NCBI GenBank assembly: GCA_017526785.1
Contig: JAFXQV010000008.1
Span: 1 to 64,000 of the forward strand
DNA length: 64,000 bases
Source of the DNA: Oscillibacter sp.
GTDB taxonomy: Bacteria > Bacillota > Clostridia > Oscillospirales > Oscillospiraceae
Direction of reading: 5' to 3'
In this document: piece after piece, positions 1 to 8,257 of the stretch
How the letters are laid out: each line of letters opens with the position of its first letter
Numbering within the stretch: position 1 is the stretch's first letter
The notes under the pieces: model-generated
The model's input: the letters and a program-made list of their open reading frames with translations, nothing else
Databases searched by the model: none
What the model was told of the DNA's origin: nothing
Position numbers and translations under genes: made by a program

Positions 1-1
1 A

Positions 2-88
2 CGGGGAAACGGCATGAATAAGAGCCTGTTCCGGGGTTCAATTTTCGGCGTGATTTTGCCGATTCTCTACAGTTTCTTTCCGTCTTAA
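2..88 (+). CDS. C-terminal end of an unidentified gene, or a 24-residue membrane peptide
   Basis: One frame is open from the window edge to a TAA at 86-88. It encodes a hydrophobic tail ending in LPILYSFFPS. An internal ATG at 14 would give a 24-residue peptide with one short membrane segment, with a weak purine-rich stretch (GGGGAAA) upstream. Whether this is the end of a longer protein or a free-standing peptide cannot be decided without the sequence to the left. The product is unknown. Confidence 0.3.
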   Translation, partial: RGNGMNKSLFRGSIFGVILPILYSFFPS

Positions 89-177
89 TCAAGGCTTCCA
101 TATTTTGGAAAATTCCCCTACAAAAAAGTTATGCCGACTAATTTCCAAATTCTGTTATATTTGTTTTTTGTGTGCCA

Positions 178-206
178 ACCCCCAAAAAAGCGCCGCCAAA
201 TACGAA
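178..206 (+). promoter_or_regulatory. Candidate sigma-I promoter for sigI
   Basis: ACCCCC at 178-183 is followed by an A6 run, then CGAA at 203-206, with a 19-base spacer. This resembles the ACCCCC / CGAA elements reported for SigI-dependent promoters in Bacillus and Clostridium, as I remember them. It lies about 130 bases before sigI, so it would make sigI autoregulated, as is usual for this family. The short motif could occur by chance. Confidence 0.45.
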
Positions 207-247
207 TATATTATCAAGAAGGACAGCGGGATTTTCAATTGTAAGGC

Positions 248-276
248 TTGCAGTTTCCCTCCGGCTGTGCTATACT
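248..276 (+). promoter_or_regulatory. Sigma-A type promoter for sigI-rsgI
   Basis: TTGCAG at 248-253 and TATACT at 271-276 are separated by 17 bases. They give a transcript with a leader of about 55 bases before the sigI ATG at 339. Together with the possible sigma-I element 70 bases upstream, this suggests a housekeeping and an autoregulatory promoter in tandem. The stretch from 89 to 338 holds nothing else I recognise. Confidence 0.6.
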
Positions 277-338
277 GACCGAACGACAGAGAGAACTTTG
301 CCGCGTGTTTCGCGGCAGTTACTGAAGGGGAAACGAAC

Positions 339-1070
339 ATGAACTATCTGGAACAGGAGGTCATCGCGGCCAAAACAGACGAACAGGCGCTCAACGCTCT
401 GGTGGAGAATCACAAACAATGGATTCTGCGCTGTGCCTCGGAGGCCGCGCACCGCTATGTCACCGACAGTGACGACGAGTGGTCGGTAGCGCTACTGGCC
501 TTTCTGGCCGCCGTCCGGAGCTACGACGAGACAAAAGGCTCGTTTCGCGGCTTCGCGGGGGTGGTCATCCGGCGGCGGATTGTGGACTATGCGCGCTCCA
601 ACTGGAACCACGGCGCGGAAGTCCCGGTCACGCCGGACGCCTTCGACGGCCAACTGCCCGCGGAGGACGCCGACAGCGTGGACTTGCAGGTACAGTCGCA
701 GGTTGTCGCCGACTCCGTGGCGGCGGCCGACCGCGATTTGAGTACCCGCACCCGGGAGGAAATCGAGGAGGCGCAGGCCACGCTCCAGCGCTACGGCTTT
801 TCGTTCTTCGACCTCACGGAGTGTTCGCCGAAAGCCGAAAAGACCAAAAGAGCCTGCGCATTCGCCGTGCTGACGCTCATGGGCAATCCGGCCATGCTCG
901 ACCAGCTCCGGCGCGGGCGCATGCTCCCCATGAAAGAGCTTAGCGCGACAAGCGGCGTGTCCCGGAAAACCCTTGACCGCTACCGCCGCTACATCATCGC
1001 CGCCGCCGAAATTCTCAGCGGTGACTACCCAATCCTATCCGCCTACGTGGATTATATCAGGAAGGTTTGA
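339..1070 (+). CDS. sigI: RNA polymerase sigma factor SigI
   Basis: The 243-residue protein matches the SigI family in length and pattern. The N-terminal region 2 contains AFLAAVRSYDETKGSFRGFA and a VIRRRIVDYAR segment. After a linker, the C-terminal part (about 135-235) has the SigI-specific FDLTECSPK stretch and a helix-turn-helix around LSATSGVSRKTLDRYRRYI. SigI directs RNA polymerase to cell-envelope, heat or polysaccharide-degradation genes in other Firmicutes and is held inactive at the membrane by RsgI. The rsgI gene follows directly, and the two reading frames touch or are about 5 bases apart, depending on the rsgI start. The start ATG at 339 has GAAGGGGAAACG upstream. The genes this SigI controls cannot be read from the window. 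Confidence 0.9.
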   Translation: MNYLEQEVIAAKTDEQALNALVENHKQWILRCASEAAHRYVTDSDDEWSVALLAFLAAVRSYDETKGSFRGFAGVVIRRRIVDYARSNWNHGAEVPVTPDAFDGQLPAEDADSVDLQVQSQVVADSVAAADRDLSTRTREEIEEAQATLQRYGFSFFDLTECSPKAEKTKRACAFAVLTLMGNPAMLDQLRRGRMLPMKELSATSGVSRKTLDRYRRYIIAAAEILSGDYPILSAYVDYIRKV

Positions 1071-1075
1071 ACGCT

Positions 1076-3403
1076 ATGAAAGGATTAGTGATGGAAATCC
1101 GGGACGGCGTGGCGGCCGTGTTCCGGGAGGACGGCGCCGTGGTGAAAGTCCGGCAGAGCTGTCGGGTGGGCGACACGGTAGACCTGCCCGAACTGCCGCA
1201 GGAGAGCGCCCGGAACGCGTGGCAGAAAGTCAGCGCGTTCGGCGCGAAACTCAGCGAGTTTCCGTCCCGCCTGAAACGCGGAACCAATGAACCCGCGCCA
1301 GACACCGCGGAAACGACACGGGACACCCCCGACGCCGCCGACTTCGGCGCGACCGCCGTCATATCGGATACCGTCCGGGAGGCACTCGACACCGAAACCG
1401 AAATCATGTCCGACGAGCCGCCCACGAAAAAAATCACGCTGGACGAACCGTCCGCCGCGTCTGACGAACCGTCCGCGACATTCGGCCTGTTCGACGCGCC
1501 GCCCACGAACGAAGCCGCGTCTGGCGAACCGTCCGCGAACGAAGCCACGTTTGACGCGCCGCCCGCGCCCGTCGACGACGCCACGGACATTATATCCGCC
1601 GCCCCGCCGCGTGAAGTGGAGGCCGATATCACCTCCGGCACCGTCTGGGACATCCCCGACGCCCCCGGCGACGTGGCAAGCGTCATTTCCGATACCGTCG
1701 ACGCGCCCCAAAAGACCCAAAAATCACGGAAAGCGCCGCTGTTTCCCGCCGGGCTCCATGTGCTGGACGCCATCAAAGAGCGCGTGAAGCCCTCCGGCGA
1801 CCCCGAAGCCAAGCCGAAATCGTCCCAAAAGGGCTGGTGGCAGGATTCCCGCGTCCGCGCCGGCATTGCCGCCGCGCTCGCTATCGCCATTCTCAGCGGC
1901 TCCGTGATGTACAACACCGCCATGGCCTGCGCCTACGTCGCCCTCGACGTGGACGAGTCCGCCTTTGAGTTCTCCGTCAACCGCATGGGGCGCGTGATTT
2001 CCGTCAACGCCATCAGCCCCGACGCCCGGGGTCTGGCGCAGTCCCTGCATGGCGGCGTCAAAAATAAGACCGTCGACGAAGCTGTAACCTATACAATGGG
2101 CGTCCTCCGCGACGCCGGATACCTTGAGGACGCCAAGGGCGAAATTATCGCCAGCGTCACTTCCAACGCCGAAAAGCGCAGTATGGAACTGACGCAGACC
2201 GTCGCGCAGTCCGTGGAGGGCAACAAGCAGGACGGCGTGAAGCTCTACCTCATGGAAGCCAGCCGGAACGACCGCGGCGCGGCGCTCGCCCGACACCTCA
2301 GCCCCGGACGCTATCTTATCCAGCGCTCCGGCGACTCACTGCGCCCCACGCTTGACACGGGGGCGTCCGCCGAGACACTCGACACGCCCGACACGCCCGC
2401 CGTACCCGATACGCCCGACACGCCGGATATGTCCGCCGTGGAAGGCCTCCCGACTGTTTCCGGTGCCGCCAACGCGCAACCTGAAAGGCAACTCCGGCCG
2501 GTTCTTGGTGTCGGTTCGGGTGCCGCCTCCGGCACTGTGACCGCGCCGGGGACGCCTGCCACGACTACACCCGGAACACCTGCCGCGACTACGCCCGGAA
2601 CGTCGACCACAACCACGCCGGGGACATCGGCCACGACCACGCCCGGAACATCGACCACGACCACGCCCGGAACATCGACCACGACCACGCCCGGAACATC
2701 GACCACGACCACGCCCGGAACGCCGACCACAACCACGCCTCCCGCGTCCACTCCGACTACCCCGAGACCGGATACCGGAAGCACGACCAAGAGGACGGGC
2801 AACAGCAAAACCACCGACAGCGGCAGAACCACAGCGCAGCCCAAGCCCGTGACACAGCCGACGCCGCAACCGACACCCGTACAGCCGACGCCGGAACCGG
2901 AACCCGTACAGTCCACGCCGCAGCCCGTCGCACAGCCGGAACCCGAACCGACGCCCCAGCCGCAACCCGAACCCGCGCCGGAACCCGAACCGACGCCGCA
3001 ACACGTCGAACCGGAGCCGGAACCGGAGAGCAAAGCCGCGCCGCGTCACAGCGAACCGGAACCGGAACAGTTATGGGGCAATGACCCGCCGGAACGCAAA
3101 CCCGCCGAGCCGTCGGGGAACGACGGCGGCGAGACCGTCGCGCCGAAGCGGGATTCCGGCGAAACTACAAAGTCCGCACCCAGCGACGACGGCGAAACCA
3201 GAAAGTCCGCACCCAGCGACGACGGCGAGACTGTGCAGGCCTCCAAGCCCGACAAACCGGACACCAGCGAAGTCTCCAGCCCCGCGCAGTCTGACGGCGG
3301 CGACACCGTAGCGCCGCAACCGTCCCAGCACGAACCCGAACCGGAAGCCGTCGCGCCGCCTCCCTCCAATGACGGCGACGGCGAACTCTACACCCCCGAT
3401 TAA
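1076..3403 (+). CDS. rsgI: Anti-sigma-I factor RsgI with repetitive Pro/Thr-rich outer tail
   Basis: The N-terminal 50 residues (KGLVMEIRDGVAAVFREDG and following) match the cytoplasmic RsgI domain that binds SigI. A single membrane segment lies near residues 260-285 (AGIAAALAIAILSGSVMYNT). The next stretch, YVALDVDESAFEFSVNRMGR, matches the juxtamembrane RsgI region, where most relatives read xxLDxNPSxE; the Asn-Pro pair is replaced here by Asp-Glu. The outer C-terminal half is low complexity: about eight 8-residue TPGTSTTT repeats, then Pro-Glu-Gln repeats and two copies of KSAPSDDGET. No carbohydrate-binding or enzyme domain is visible, unlike many clostridial RsgIs. I prefer the ATG at 1076, with AGGAAGG about 10 bases upstream, over the TTG at 1067 that overlaps the sigI stop. 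Confidence 0.87.
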   Translation: MKGLVMEIRDGVAAVFREDGAVVKVRQSCRVGDTVDLPELPQESARNAWQKVSAFGAKLSEFPSRLKRGTNEPAPDTAETTRDTPDAADFGATAVISDTVREALDTETEIMSDEPPTKKITLDEPSAASDEPSATFGLFDAPPTNEAASGEPSANEATFDAPPAPVDDATDIISAAPPREVEADITSGTVWDIPDAPGDVASVISDTVDAPQKTQKSRKAPLFPAGLHVLDAIKERVKPSGDPEAKPKSSQKGWWQDSRVRAGIAAALAIAILSGSVMYNTAMACAYVALDVDESAFEFSVNRMGRVISVNAISPDARGLAQSLHGGVKNKTVDEAVTYTMGVLRDAGYLEDAKGEIIASVTSNAEKRSMELTQTVAQSVEGNKQDGVKLYLMEASRNDRGAALARHLSPGRYLIQRSGDSLRPTLDTGASAETLDTPDTPAVPDTPDTPDMSAVEGLPTVSGAANAQPERQLRPVLGVGSGAASGTVTAPGTPATTTPGTPAATTPGTSTTTTPGTSATTTPGTSTTTTPGTSTTTTPGTSTTTTPGTPTTTTPPASTPTTPRPDTGSTTKRTGNSKTTDSGRTTAQPKPVTQPTPQPTPVQPTPEPEPVQSTPQPVAQPEPEPTPQPQPEPAPEPEPTPQHVEPEPEPESKAAPRHSEPEPEQLWGNDPPERKPAEPSGNDGGETVAPKRDSGETTKSAPSDDGETRKSAPSDDGETVQASKPDKPDTSEVSSPAQSDGGDTVAPQPSQHEPEPEAVAPPPSNDGDGELYTPD
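2547..2740 (+). repeat. 24-base tandem repeat array inside rsgI
   Basis: About eight near-identical 24-base units encode TPGT(S/P)(T/A)TT. Several neighbouring units are identical at DNA level (ACGCCCGGAACATCGACCAC is seen repeatedly), so the array is likely to change length by slippage or recombination. All units keep the reading frame. Confidence 0.85.
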
Positions 3404-3410
3404 GCGTAAA

Positions 3411-3438
3411 GTCTCCCCGCCCTCACGGACGGGGAGAC
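3411..3438 (+). terminator. Hairpin terminator after rsgI
   Basis: GTCTCCCCG (3411-3419) pairs perfectly with CGGGGAGAC (3430-3438), with a 10-base loop, followed by AGTTTC. It starts 8 bases after the rsgI stop. The T run is poor, so termination may be partial. Confidence 0.6.
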
Positions 3439-3472
3439 AGTTTCTAACAGCTTGGAAAGAAGATGTCAACGT

Positions 3473-4282
3473 ATGAAATTTTCAATCCCACTCCCCAATC
3501 TGTCGCCCATTTTTGGCAACCACGGCGGGTGGGCGTTCCAAACGGAAGAACTGCGCCTCAAAAACAGCGAACGCGACATTTACGGCGTTCTCTACCGCCC
3601 CGCCGGACACAAACGCCGCTGGCCGACCGTGATTTTGTCCCACGGCTTCGGGGGCTGTACCGGAAATTGTGCGCCGTACGCGGAGATTTTCGCGGCGCAC
3701 GGCTTCGCCTGTTACGTGTTCGACTTCTGCGGCGGCGGCGCGGCCTCCCGGAGTGCCGGACGCACTACCGAAATGTCCGTGCTGACGGAGGCGGCCGACT
3801 TGGACGCGGTTTTATCGCAAATCCGGGCGCTCCCCTGCGTTGACGCGCGGCGGGTGTTCCTGTGGGGCGAAAGTCAAGGCGGCTTTGTGTCGGCGTACGT
3901 CGCGGCGCGCCGCCCCGGCGACGTGCGGGGGCTGGTGCTGTTCTACCCGGCCTTCGTGCTTCAGGACGCCATACGGGCGCGGTATCCGAACCCGTCCGAC
4001 ATCCCCGAAACCGCTTACATTATGGACAACTGGATAGGCGCTGTCTACGCCCGAGATTTGCTCTCTTTCGACATTTACGAGGTCATGGGCGGCTACCGCG
4101 GCGACGTGCTGATTGTCCACGGCGACCAAGACGCGCTTGTGCCGCTGTCGTACTCTGAACGCGCCCGGCAGGTCTACGCGTCCGCCGAACTGAAAGTGAT
4201 TCCCGGCGGGTATCACGGCTTCTGGAACGCGCTGGACGTTCCCGCCTCTATGGCGCTCGACTTCCTCAAAGCCCACGTTTGA
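3473..4282 (+). CDS. Alpha/beta hydrolase (dienelactone hydrolase/esterase type)
   Basis: The 269-residue protein has the alpha/beta-hydrolase order of motifs: VILSHGFGG (oxyanion region), nucleophile elbow GESQGG, acid DQDALVP, and histidine in GGYHGFW. The family hydrolyses esters, amides or peptide esters in the cytoplasm; the substrate here is unknown. No signal peptide is seen. I prefer the ATG at 3473, with GGAAAGAAG upstream, over a TTG at 3452. It sits alone between the rsgI terminator and a convergent amino-acid transporter operon, so there is no useful neighbourhood clue. Confidence 0.8.
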   Translation: MKFSIPLPNLSPIFGNHGGWAFQTEELRLKNSERDIYGVLYRPAGHKRRWPTVILSHGFGGCTGNCAPYAEIFAAHGFACYVFDFCGGGAASRSAGRTTEMSVLTEAADLDAVLSQIRALPCVDARRVFLWGESQGGFVSAYVAARRPGDVRGLVLFYPAFVLQDAIRARYPNPSDIPETAYIMDNWIGAVYARDLLSFDIYEVMGGYRGDVLIVHGDQDALVPLSYSERARQVYASAELKVIPGGYHGFWNALDVPASMALDFLKAHV

Positions 4283-4316
4283 AAGCCGCCCCTCCGCGCC
4301 GGGTGGGGGCGCTTTT
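4282..4316. terminator. Bidirectional terminator between hydrolase and transporter operon
   Basis: AAAGCCGCCCC pairs with GGGGGCGCTTTT with one bulged base. It has a T4 tract for the plus strand and an AAA/TTT tract for the minus strand. It lies between convergent genes that end at 4282 and 4328. Confidence 0.65.
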
Positions 4317-4327
4317 CACCCTTTGCG

Positions 4328-5095
4328 TTAGTTCCGGGCATAGTTGGCGAGAAATTGCCTTGTTCTCTCCTCTTTGGGATGGTCAATGACTTCCTTCGGG
4401 TCGCCCTGCTCCACAATGAAGCCGCCGTCCATAAAAATCACGCGGTCGGCCACGTCCCGGGCAAACGCCATTTCATGCGTGACAATAATCATCGTCGTTT
4501 TCCGCTCCGCCAGATTCCGGATGACGCGCAAAACTTCCCCCGTCAGTTCGGGGTCGAGTGCCGACGTGGGTTCGTCAAAGCAGAGAATGTCGGGATGTAA
4601 CGCCAGCGCCCGCGCGATTGCCACGCGCTGTTGCTGTCCGCCCGAAAGCTGGTGCGGGTAGTGCGACGCCCGGTCGGCAAGTCCCATTTGCGCGAGGAGT
4701 TCGCGCCCGGCGTCCTGTATGGCGGCCTTCGTCTCGGCTCCGGTCTTCTTCGAGAGCAGTTCCCGCGCCAGCGTGACGTTCTCCAGCGCCGTGTACTGCG
4801 GGAACAGGTTGAAGTTCTGGAACACAAGCCCGAAATGCAGGCGCTTCGCCCGTATACTGCGTTCGTCTTGTGTGGCGGGGTCGGCGGCGTCGAAAAGCGT
4901 TTCCCCGTTGACGGAAATCGTCCCGCCGTCCGGACGCTCCAAGAAGTTCAGACAGCGTAAGAGCGTTGTCTTCCCGCTCCCGGAAGAGCCGATAATCGAC
5001 AGCGCCTGCCCCTGTTCGAGCGTGAAACTGATGTCGTTGAGTACCCGCGTGTGTTCAAAGTGCTTTTCGAGGTTCCGTACTTCCAAGACAGACAT
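4328..5095 (-). CDS. Polar amino-acid ABC transporter ATP-binding protein
   Basis: The 255-residue ABC ATPase has Walker A GSSGSGKTT, the Q-loop, signature LSGGQQQR, Walker B ILCFDEPTSALDP and the switch histidine in IIVTHEM. Length and sequence fit the GlnQ/HisP/ArtP family, which powers uptake of amino acids. It is the last gene of a three-gene operon: binding protein, permease, ATPase. The ATG at 5095 has a GGGGGCGGGG tract just upstream, 12 bases after the permease stop. Which amino acid is carried cannot be told from this subunit. Confidence 0.93.
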   Translation of the reverse strand: MSVLEVRNLEKHFEHTRVLNDISFTLEQGQALSIIGSSGSGKTTLLRCLNFLERPDGGTISVNGETLFDAADPATQDERSIRAKRLHFGLVFQNFNLFPQYTALENVTLARELLSKKTGAETKAAIQDAGRELLAQMGLADRASHYPHQLSGGQQQRVAIARALALHPDILCFDEPTSALDPELTGEVLRVIRNLAERKTTMIIVTHEMAFARDVADRVIFMDGGFIVEQGDPKEVIDHPKEERTRQFLANYARN

Positions 5096-5107
5096 ATCCC
5101 CGCCCCC

Positions 5108-5740
5108 TTACTTGAAATAGTCCAGCTTCGCCTCAATCTTGCGGAACAAAATGGTCAGTCCGCCGTTGAAGACGAGATAGAACAAGCCCGTATAGAACAG
5201 AGGCCAGATAAAGCCCTTTTTCGTGAACGACTCGCCCCGCCAGATGATTTCATACACCCCGATGACCCGGACAAGTGCGGTGTCCTTGACTAATGTAATA
5301 AACTCGTTGCCCATGGGCGGAATAATGCGCTTGATGACCTGCAGGAGCGTGATACGGAAGAAAATCTGCCCGGGCGTCATGCCGAGAACCTGTCCGGCCT
5401 CGTACTGCCCGCGCGGCACAGACTGAATGCCGCCCCGGTAGATTTCCGAGAAGTAGCAGGCGTAGTTAATCACGAACGAGAGCAGGGCGGCCGTGAAGCG
5501 CGGCAGCAGCGGCAGATGAAAGAGCAGTCCGGGGCCGTAAAAGACAATGAGAATCTGCAACAGCAGAGGGGAACCCCGGATAATCCATACGAAAGTCTGT
5601 GTACAGTAGCGCAGGGGCGAAAACTTGCTCATGGAGCCGAAACTGACGACCAGTCCCAGCGGGAGCGCGAAAAGAAGCGTCAGAAAGAAGAGCCTCAGCG
5701 TGGTTCCGAAACCATCCAGCAACGTGCTTGTAACAGTCAA
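5108..5740 (-). CDS. Polar amino-acid ABC transporter permease
   Basis: This is a HisM/GlnP-type membrane permease with several hydrophobic segments and the EAA-type loop in EAGQVLGMTPGQIFFRITL, which contacts the ATPase. The frame is open up to a GTG at 5794, but that codon lies inside a strong hairpin at 5781-5804. The TTG at 5746 or 5740 has GAGGGA a few bases upstream and gives an N-terminus (LLTVTSTLLDGFGTTLR) like that of the family, so I choose an internal TTG start. The protein is then about 210 residues. It forms the membrane channel with the neighbouring ATPase. Confidence 0.87.
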   Translation of the reverse strand: MTVTSTLLDGFGTTLRLFFLTLLFALPLGLVVSFGSMSKFSPLRYCTQTFVWIIRGSPLLLQILIVFYGPGLLFHLPLLPRFTAALLSFVINYACYFSEIYRGGIQSVPRGQYEAGQVLGMTPGQIFFRITLLQVIKRIIPPMGNEFITLVKDTALVRVIGVYEIIWRGESFTKKGFIWPLFYTGLFYLVFNGGLTILFRKIEAKLDYFK

Positions 5741-5780
5741 AAGCAATGGGAATCCCTCGTTTCTTTCGGTATGTGGAAAA

Positions 5781-5804
5781 CGGAGAGCCGTCACAGGCTC
5801 TCCG
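5781..5804 (-). terminator. Hairpin attenuator between binding protein and permease
   Basis: CGGAGAGCC (5781-5789) and GGCTCTCCG (5796-5804) form a perfect 9-bp stem with a 6-base loop. On the transcribed (minus) strand it is followed by TTTT. It lies just after the binding-protein stop. Such hairpins commonly stabilise or limit the transcript so that the binding protein is made in excess over the permease. Confidence 0.7.
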
Positions 5805-5821
5805 TGGGCGTCAGACGCGGA

Positions 5822-6733
5822 TTATTTTACGATGACAGATTCCTGCAGGCCGTACATGGTGGCGGTCTCCATGACCCGGCCATCGGCGGAGGCTTCCGCC
5901 CAGAACGTGTTGAACGCGTCCACGAGGTCGGAACCCTTGCGGAACGCCACGCCGTATTCCTCATTGTTGAGCTGGAACGTGTAGGTCAGGTCGGGATAAC
6001 TGGTGCCTTCGCCAATCATCGCCCCGGCCATGAGCAGGTCGATTACGCAGGCGTCGGAAGCGCCGGAGGCAACTTCCATTAACGCGCGGGCTTGGGTGTC
6101 GAGGGCGGTGTAGGAAATGCCCAGAATGTCGAGCTGTTCGGCGGCGGCGGAGCCGTTCTCGACGGCGAAACTAAGGTCTTTCAGGCTTTCCACGCTGGCG
6201 TAGGCGTCGGCCATGGCCGCCGGGACAACGACTACCTGTCCGTTGCGGCAGTAGGGGTCGGGTACGGCCGCGCCCGCCTTGACCTCGTCGGTGATGGTCA
6301 TGCCGTTCCAGACCATGTCAATGGCCTTCGTGTCCAGCTCCATGAGCTTGTTGTCCCAGTTGATTTCGATGAACTCGACCTGCACGCCCAGAGATTCCGC
6401 GAAAGCCTTCGCCATGTCGGCGTCAAAGCCAATCCATTCCCCGGCGTCGCTCCGGTAGTCCATGGGGGCAAAGTCCGTGATTCCGACGACGAGTGTACCC
6501 TTGTTTTGCACATAGGCGGTATCGCCGGCCTCGCCGGAAGCGTCGCTAAGGTTGGCGGTATCGTCGGGGGGCGTGGGTTCCTCATTCCCGGCGGCGGTAT
6601 CGTCGGGCGTTTGCGTTTCGGCGTTGCCGGAGGCACTGTCATTGCCGCCCGTCTCGGCGGGAGCGCCGCCGCAGGCCGCCAATGCAAGCACCAGTCCGCA
6701 CACCAGCAACAGGGCAAGAAGTTTCTTTTTCAT
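5822..6733 (-). CDS. Amino-acid ABC transporter substrate-binding lipoprotein
   Basis: The 303-residue protein starts with a lipoprotein signal peptide, MKKKLLALLLVCGLVLALAA followed by Cys at the lipobox. Next comes an acidic, Thr/Pro-rich linker (about 25-65), then a family-3 periplasmic-binding-protein domain with GTLVVGITDFAPMDYR and the GFDADMAKAFAESLG motif. It captures an amino acid outside the cell and hands it to the permease encoded downstream. It is the first gene of the operon. The ligand is not predictable with confidence; the domain is of the glutamine/cystine/arginine type. Confidence 0.93.
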   Translation of the reverse strand: MKKKLLALLLVCGLVLALAACGGAPAETGGNDSASGNAETQTPDDTAAGNEEPTPPDDTANLSDASGEAGDTAYVQNKGTLVVGITDFAPMDYRSDAGEWIGFDADMAKAFAESLGVQVEFIEINWDNKLMELDTKAIDMVWNGMTITDEVKAGAAVPDPYCRNGQVVVVPAAMADAYASVESLKDLSFAVENGSAAAEQLDILGISYTALDTQARALMEVASGASDACVIDLLMAGAMIGEGTSYPDLTYTFQLNNEEYGVAFRKGSDLVDAFNTFWAEASADGRVMETATMYGLQESVIVK

Positions 6734-6779
6734 TCTGAATCCTCCACAAACAGGGGTCTCCGCCCCTTTAGTACACTGT

Positions 6780-6809
6780 CAGTTTACCATGATAAACTGT
6801 ACTTGTAAA
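6780..6809 (-). promoter_or_regulatory. Promoter with overlapping operator-like inverted repeat
   Basis: On the minus strand TTTACA (6804-6809) and TAAACT (6781-6786) are 17 bases apart, giving a leader of about 45 bases before the transporter operon. CAGTTTA/TAAACTG (6780-6786 and 6793-6799) is a perfect 7-bp inverted repeat over the -10 region, suitable for a repressor dimer. The regulator is unknown. Confidence 0.5.
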
Positions 6810-6886
6810 CAGGTTTTTTTCAGAAAGTCTCCAATTTCCGCGCCCCGTTTTTGTGGAAAGCGACAAATTGCGTGTCCGGGGCGGCG

Positions 6887-8179
6887 CTACCGGGCTTCGA
6901 CTTCGTAACTGACATGTCCCATACGGACAATCGCGCCGTTCGGGAGCGCTACCGGGTCTGTGACCCGTTCGCCGTTGACATACGTCCCGCCGCTGGAATC
7001 GCTGTCTTGAATCCAAGGCGCGTTGTTCTGCGCGAAAATCTCGCAGTGCGTCCGGGAAATCGACTGGTCGTAGTCCAGCACAATCACATTGTCCGCGCCG
7101 CGCCCGATGGTCACGCGGCCGCGTAACGGGGCGCTGAACTCCCGGTCAAGGTGTTCCGTGTCCCTGAGAAACAGCGTCAGGGAGGTGTTTTCGCCGACGG
7201 AAACGGCTTTCTTTCTGGCGCGGGGTCTGCGCGTCCGGAACACGACCGCGCCCACGATACCAAGTGCCGCTATCAGCAACACACAAAGCGCGATTTCCCA
7301 CGCCGGGACGCCGTCCGCGTCCGGTTCCGGGGGCGCGTCCGGTATCGGATTCGCCACGCTGGCCGACGTGCCGTCGGAGAACGTCAGCGCAATGTCGCCG
7401 CTGACGCTTTCCGGGAGCGTCAGCGACACCCGGAGCGGGATTTCCTCCCAGCGCATGATGTTGGCGATATCCGCCGCCCCGGCTTGGTCAATGTCCCACG
7501 AACGGGCGCGGGTGCGCCTCGAAAGGTCGTACATCCACCGCAGGGCGTCGGCGTTCGATTCCGTCGGACAGCCGATTGTGTACACGGGGATATTGTCGGC
7601 TTGGAGCGCCCGCGTCTCCCGCGCCGACGGCACGGCGTCGCCGCCCGCCGAAATCACGACGATTCGCGCGAACGCCGTACCCGTCCGGGCGGCTTCCTCC
7701 GTCAAGGCCTCGCGGAGCGCGTGTATCAGGCTTGTCTTCTGTTCGACGTACTCCAGCGCGTCGATTTGCGCTTTGAGTTCCGTAAAACTGCCGCTGTCGC
7801 GGAGTTTGACTTGCAGGCGGTCGGAGAACGTGCAGAACGTGTGAACCTCGCCGCGCCCCTTCTCGCCCAGCAACATTAACAGCAGATTCTCCGCCTTTTC
7901 GCGTGCCGCCTCCGGCATGGCCGTCGAATTGTCGAACAGTAGCCACGTCACGAGAGAAGTTTTCCCGGGGTCTTTCGTGATGGCCGCGTCCCCGATTTCG
8001 GTTTCCCCGACGCGCACACTCTCCACTGTCGCGCCGCCCACGGGGCGGACGTACAGTGTGACTTTCCGGGCGTCGATGTCCGGCCGCGTTTGCAGAATCT
8101 GCGGCTCGGACGCCGCCCGCGCCGTGAGCGTCACAACCAGCGCCGCGAACAGAATAGAAAAGAGCCGTTTACAGTTCAT
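6887..8179 (-). CDS. Secreted/membrane vWA domain protein with cytoplasmic FHA domain
   Basis: Translation from ATG 8179 (GGGAGGG upstream) gives 430 residues. A signal peptide (FSILFAALVVTLTARAAS) is followed by a von Willebrand A domain at about 65-245, with LLFDNSTAM in place of a full DxSxS metal site and ISAGGD later. A membrane segment lies near 300-322 (EIALCVLLIAALGIVGAVV), then an RRPRARKK stop-transfer patch. A C-terminal FHA domain (about 350-430) contains TIGRGADNV, SISRTHCEI and GGTYVNG, the phosphothreonine-binding motifs. This layout suits an outside adhesion or interaction module linked to inside phospho-signalling. No Ser/Thr kinase is encoded nearby. It is divergent from the KAP NTPase gene. 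Confidence 0.82.
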   Translation of the reverse strand: MNCKRLFSILFAALVVTLTARAASEPQILQTRPDIDARKVTLYVRPVGGATVESVRVGETEIGDAAITKDPGKTSLVTWLLFDNSTAMPEAAREKAENLLLMLLGEKGRGEVHTFCTFSDRLQVKLRDSGSFTELKAQIDALEYVEQKTSLIHALREALTEEAARTGTAFARIVVISAGGDAVPSARETRALQADNIPVYTIGCPTESNADALRWMYDLSRRTRARSWDIDQAGAADIANIMRWEEIPLRVSLTLPESVSGDIALTFSDGTSASVANPIPDAPPEPDADGVPAWEIALCVLLIAALGIVGAVVFRTRRPRARKKAVSVGENTSLTLFLRDTEHLDREFSAPLRGRVTIGRGADNVIVLDYDQSISRTHCEIFAQNNAPWIQDSDSSGGTYVNGERVTDPVALPNGAIVRMGHVSYEVEAR

Positions 8180-8257
8180 GGGCAACCCTCCCTTGGCTTC
8201 CGGAATCATGATACCCGATTTCTGTGGAAAAAGCAAGGTTGAACTGTAAAAACTTCA

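Noticed and set aside
2547..3240. CRISPR array
   Set aside because: The repeats are contiguous, in frame and coding, with no spacers; no cas genes are present. No other CRISPR-like array was seen in the window.
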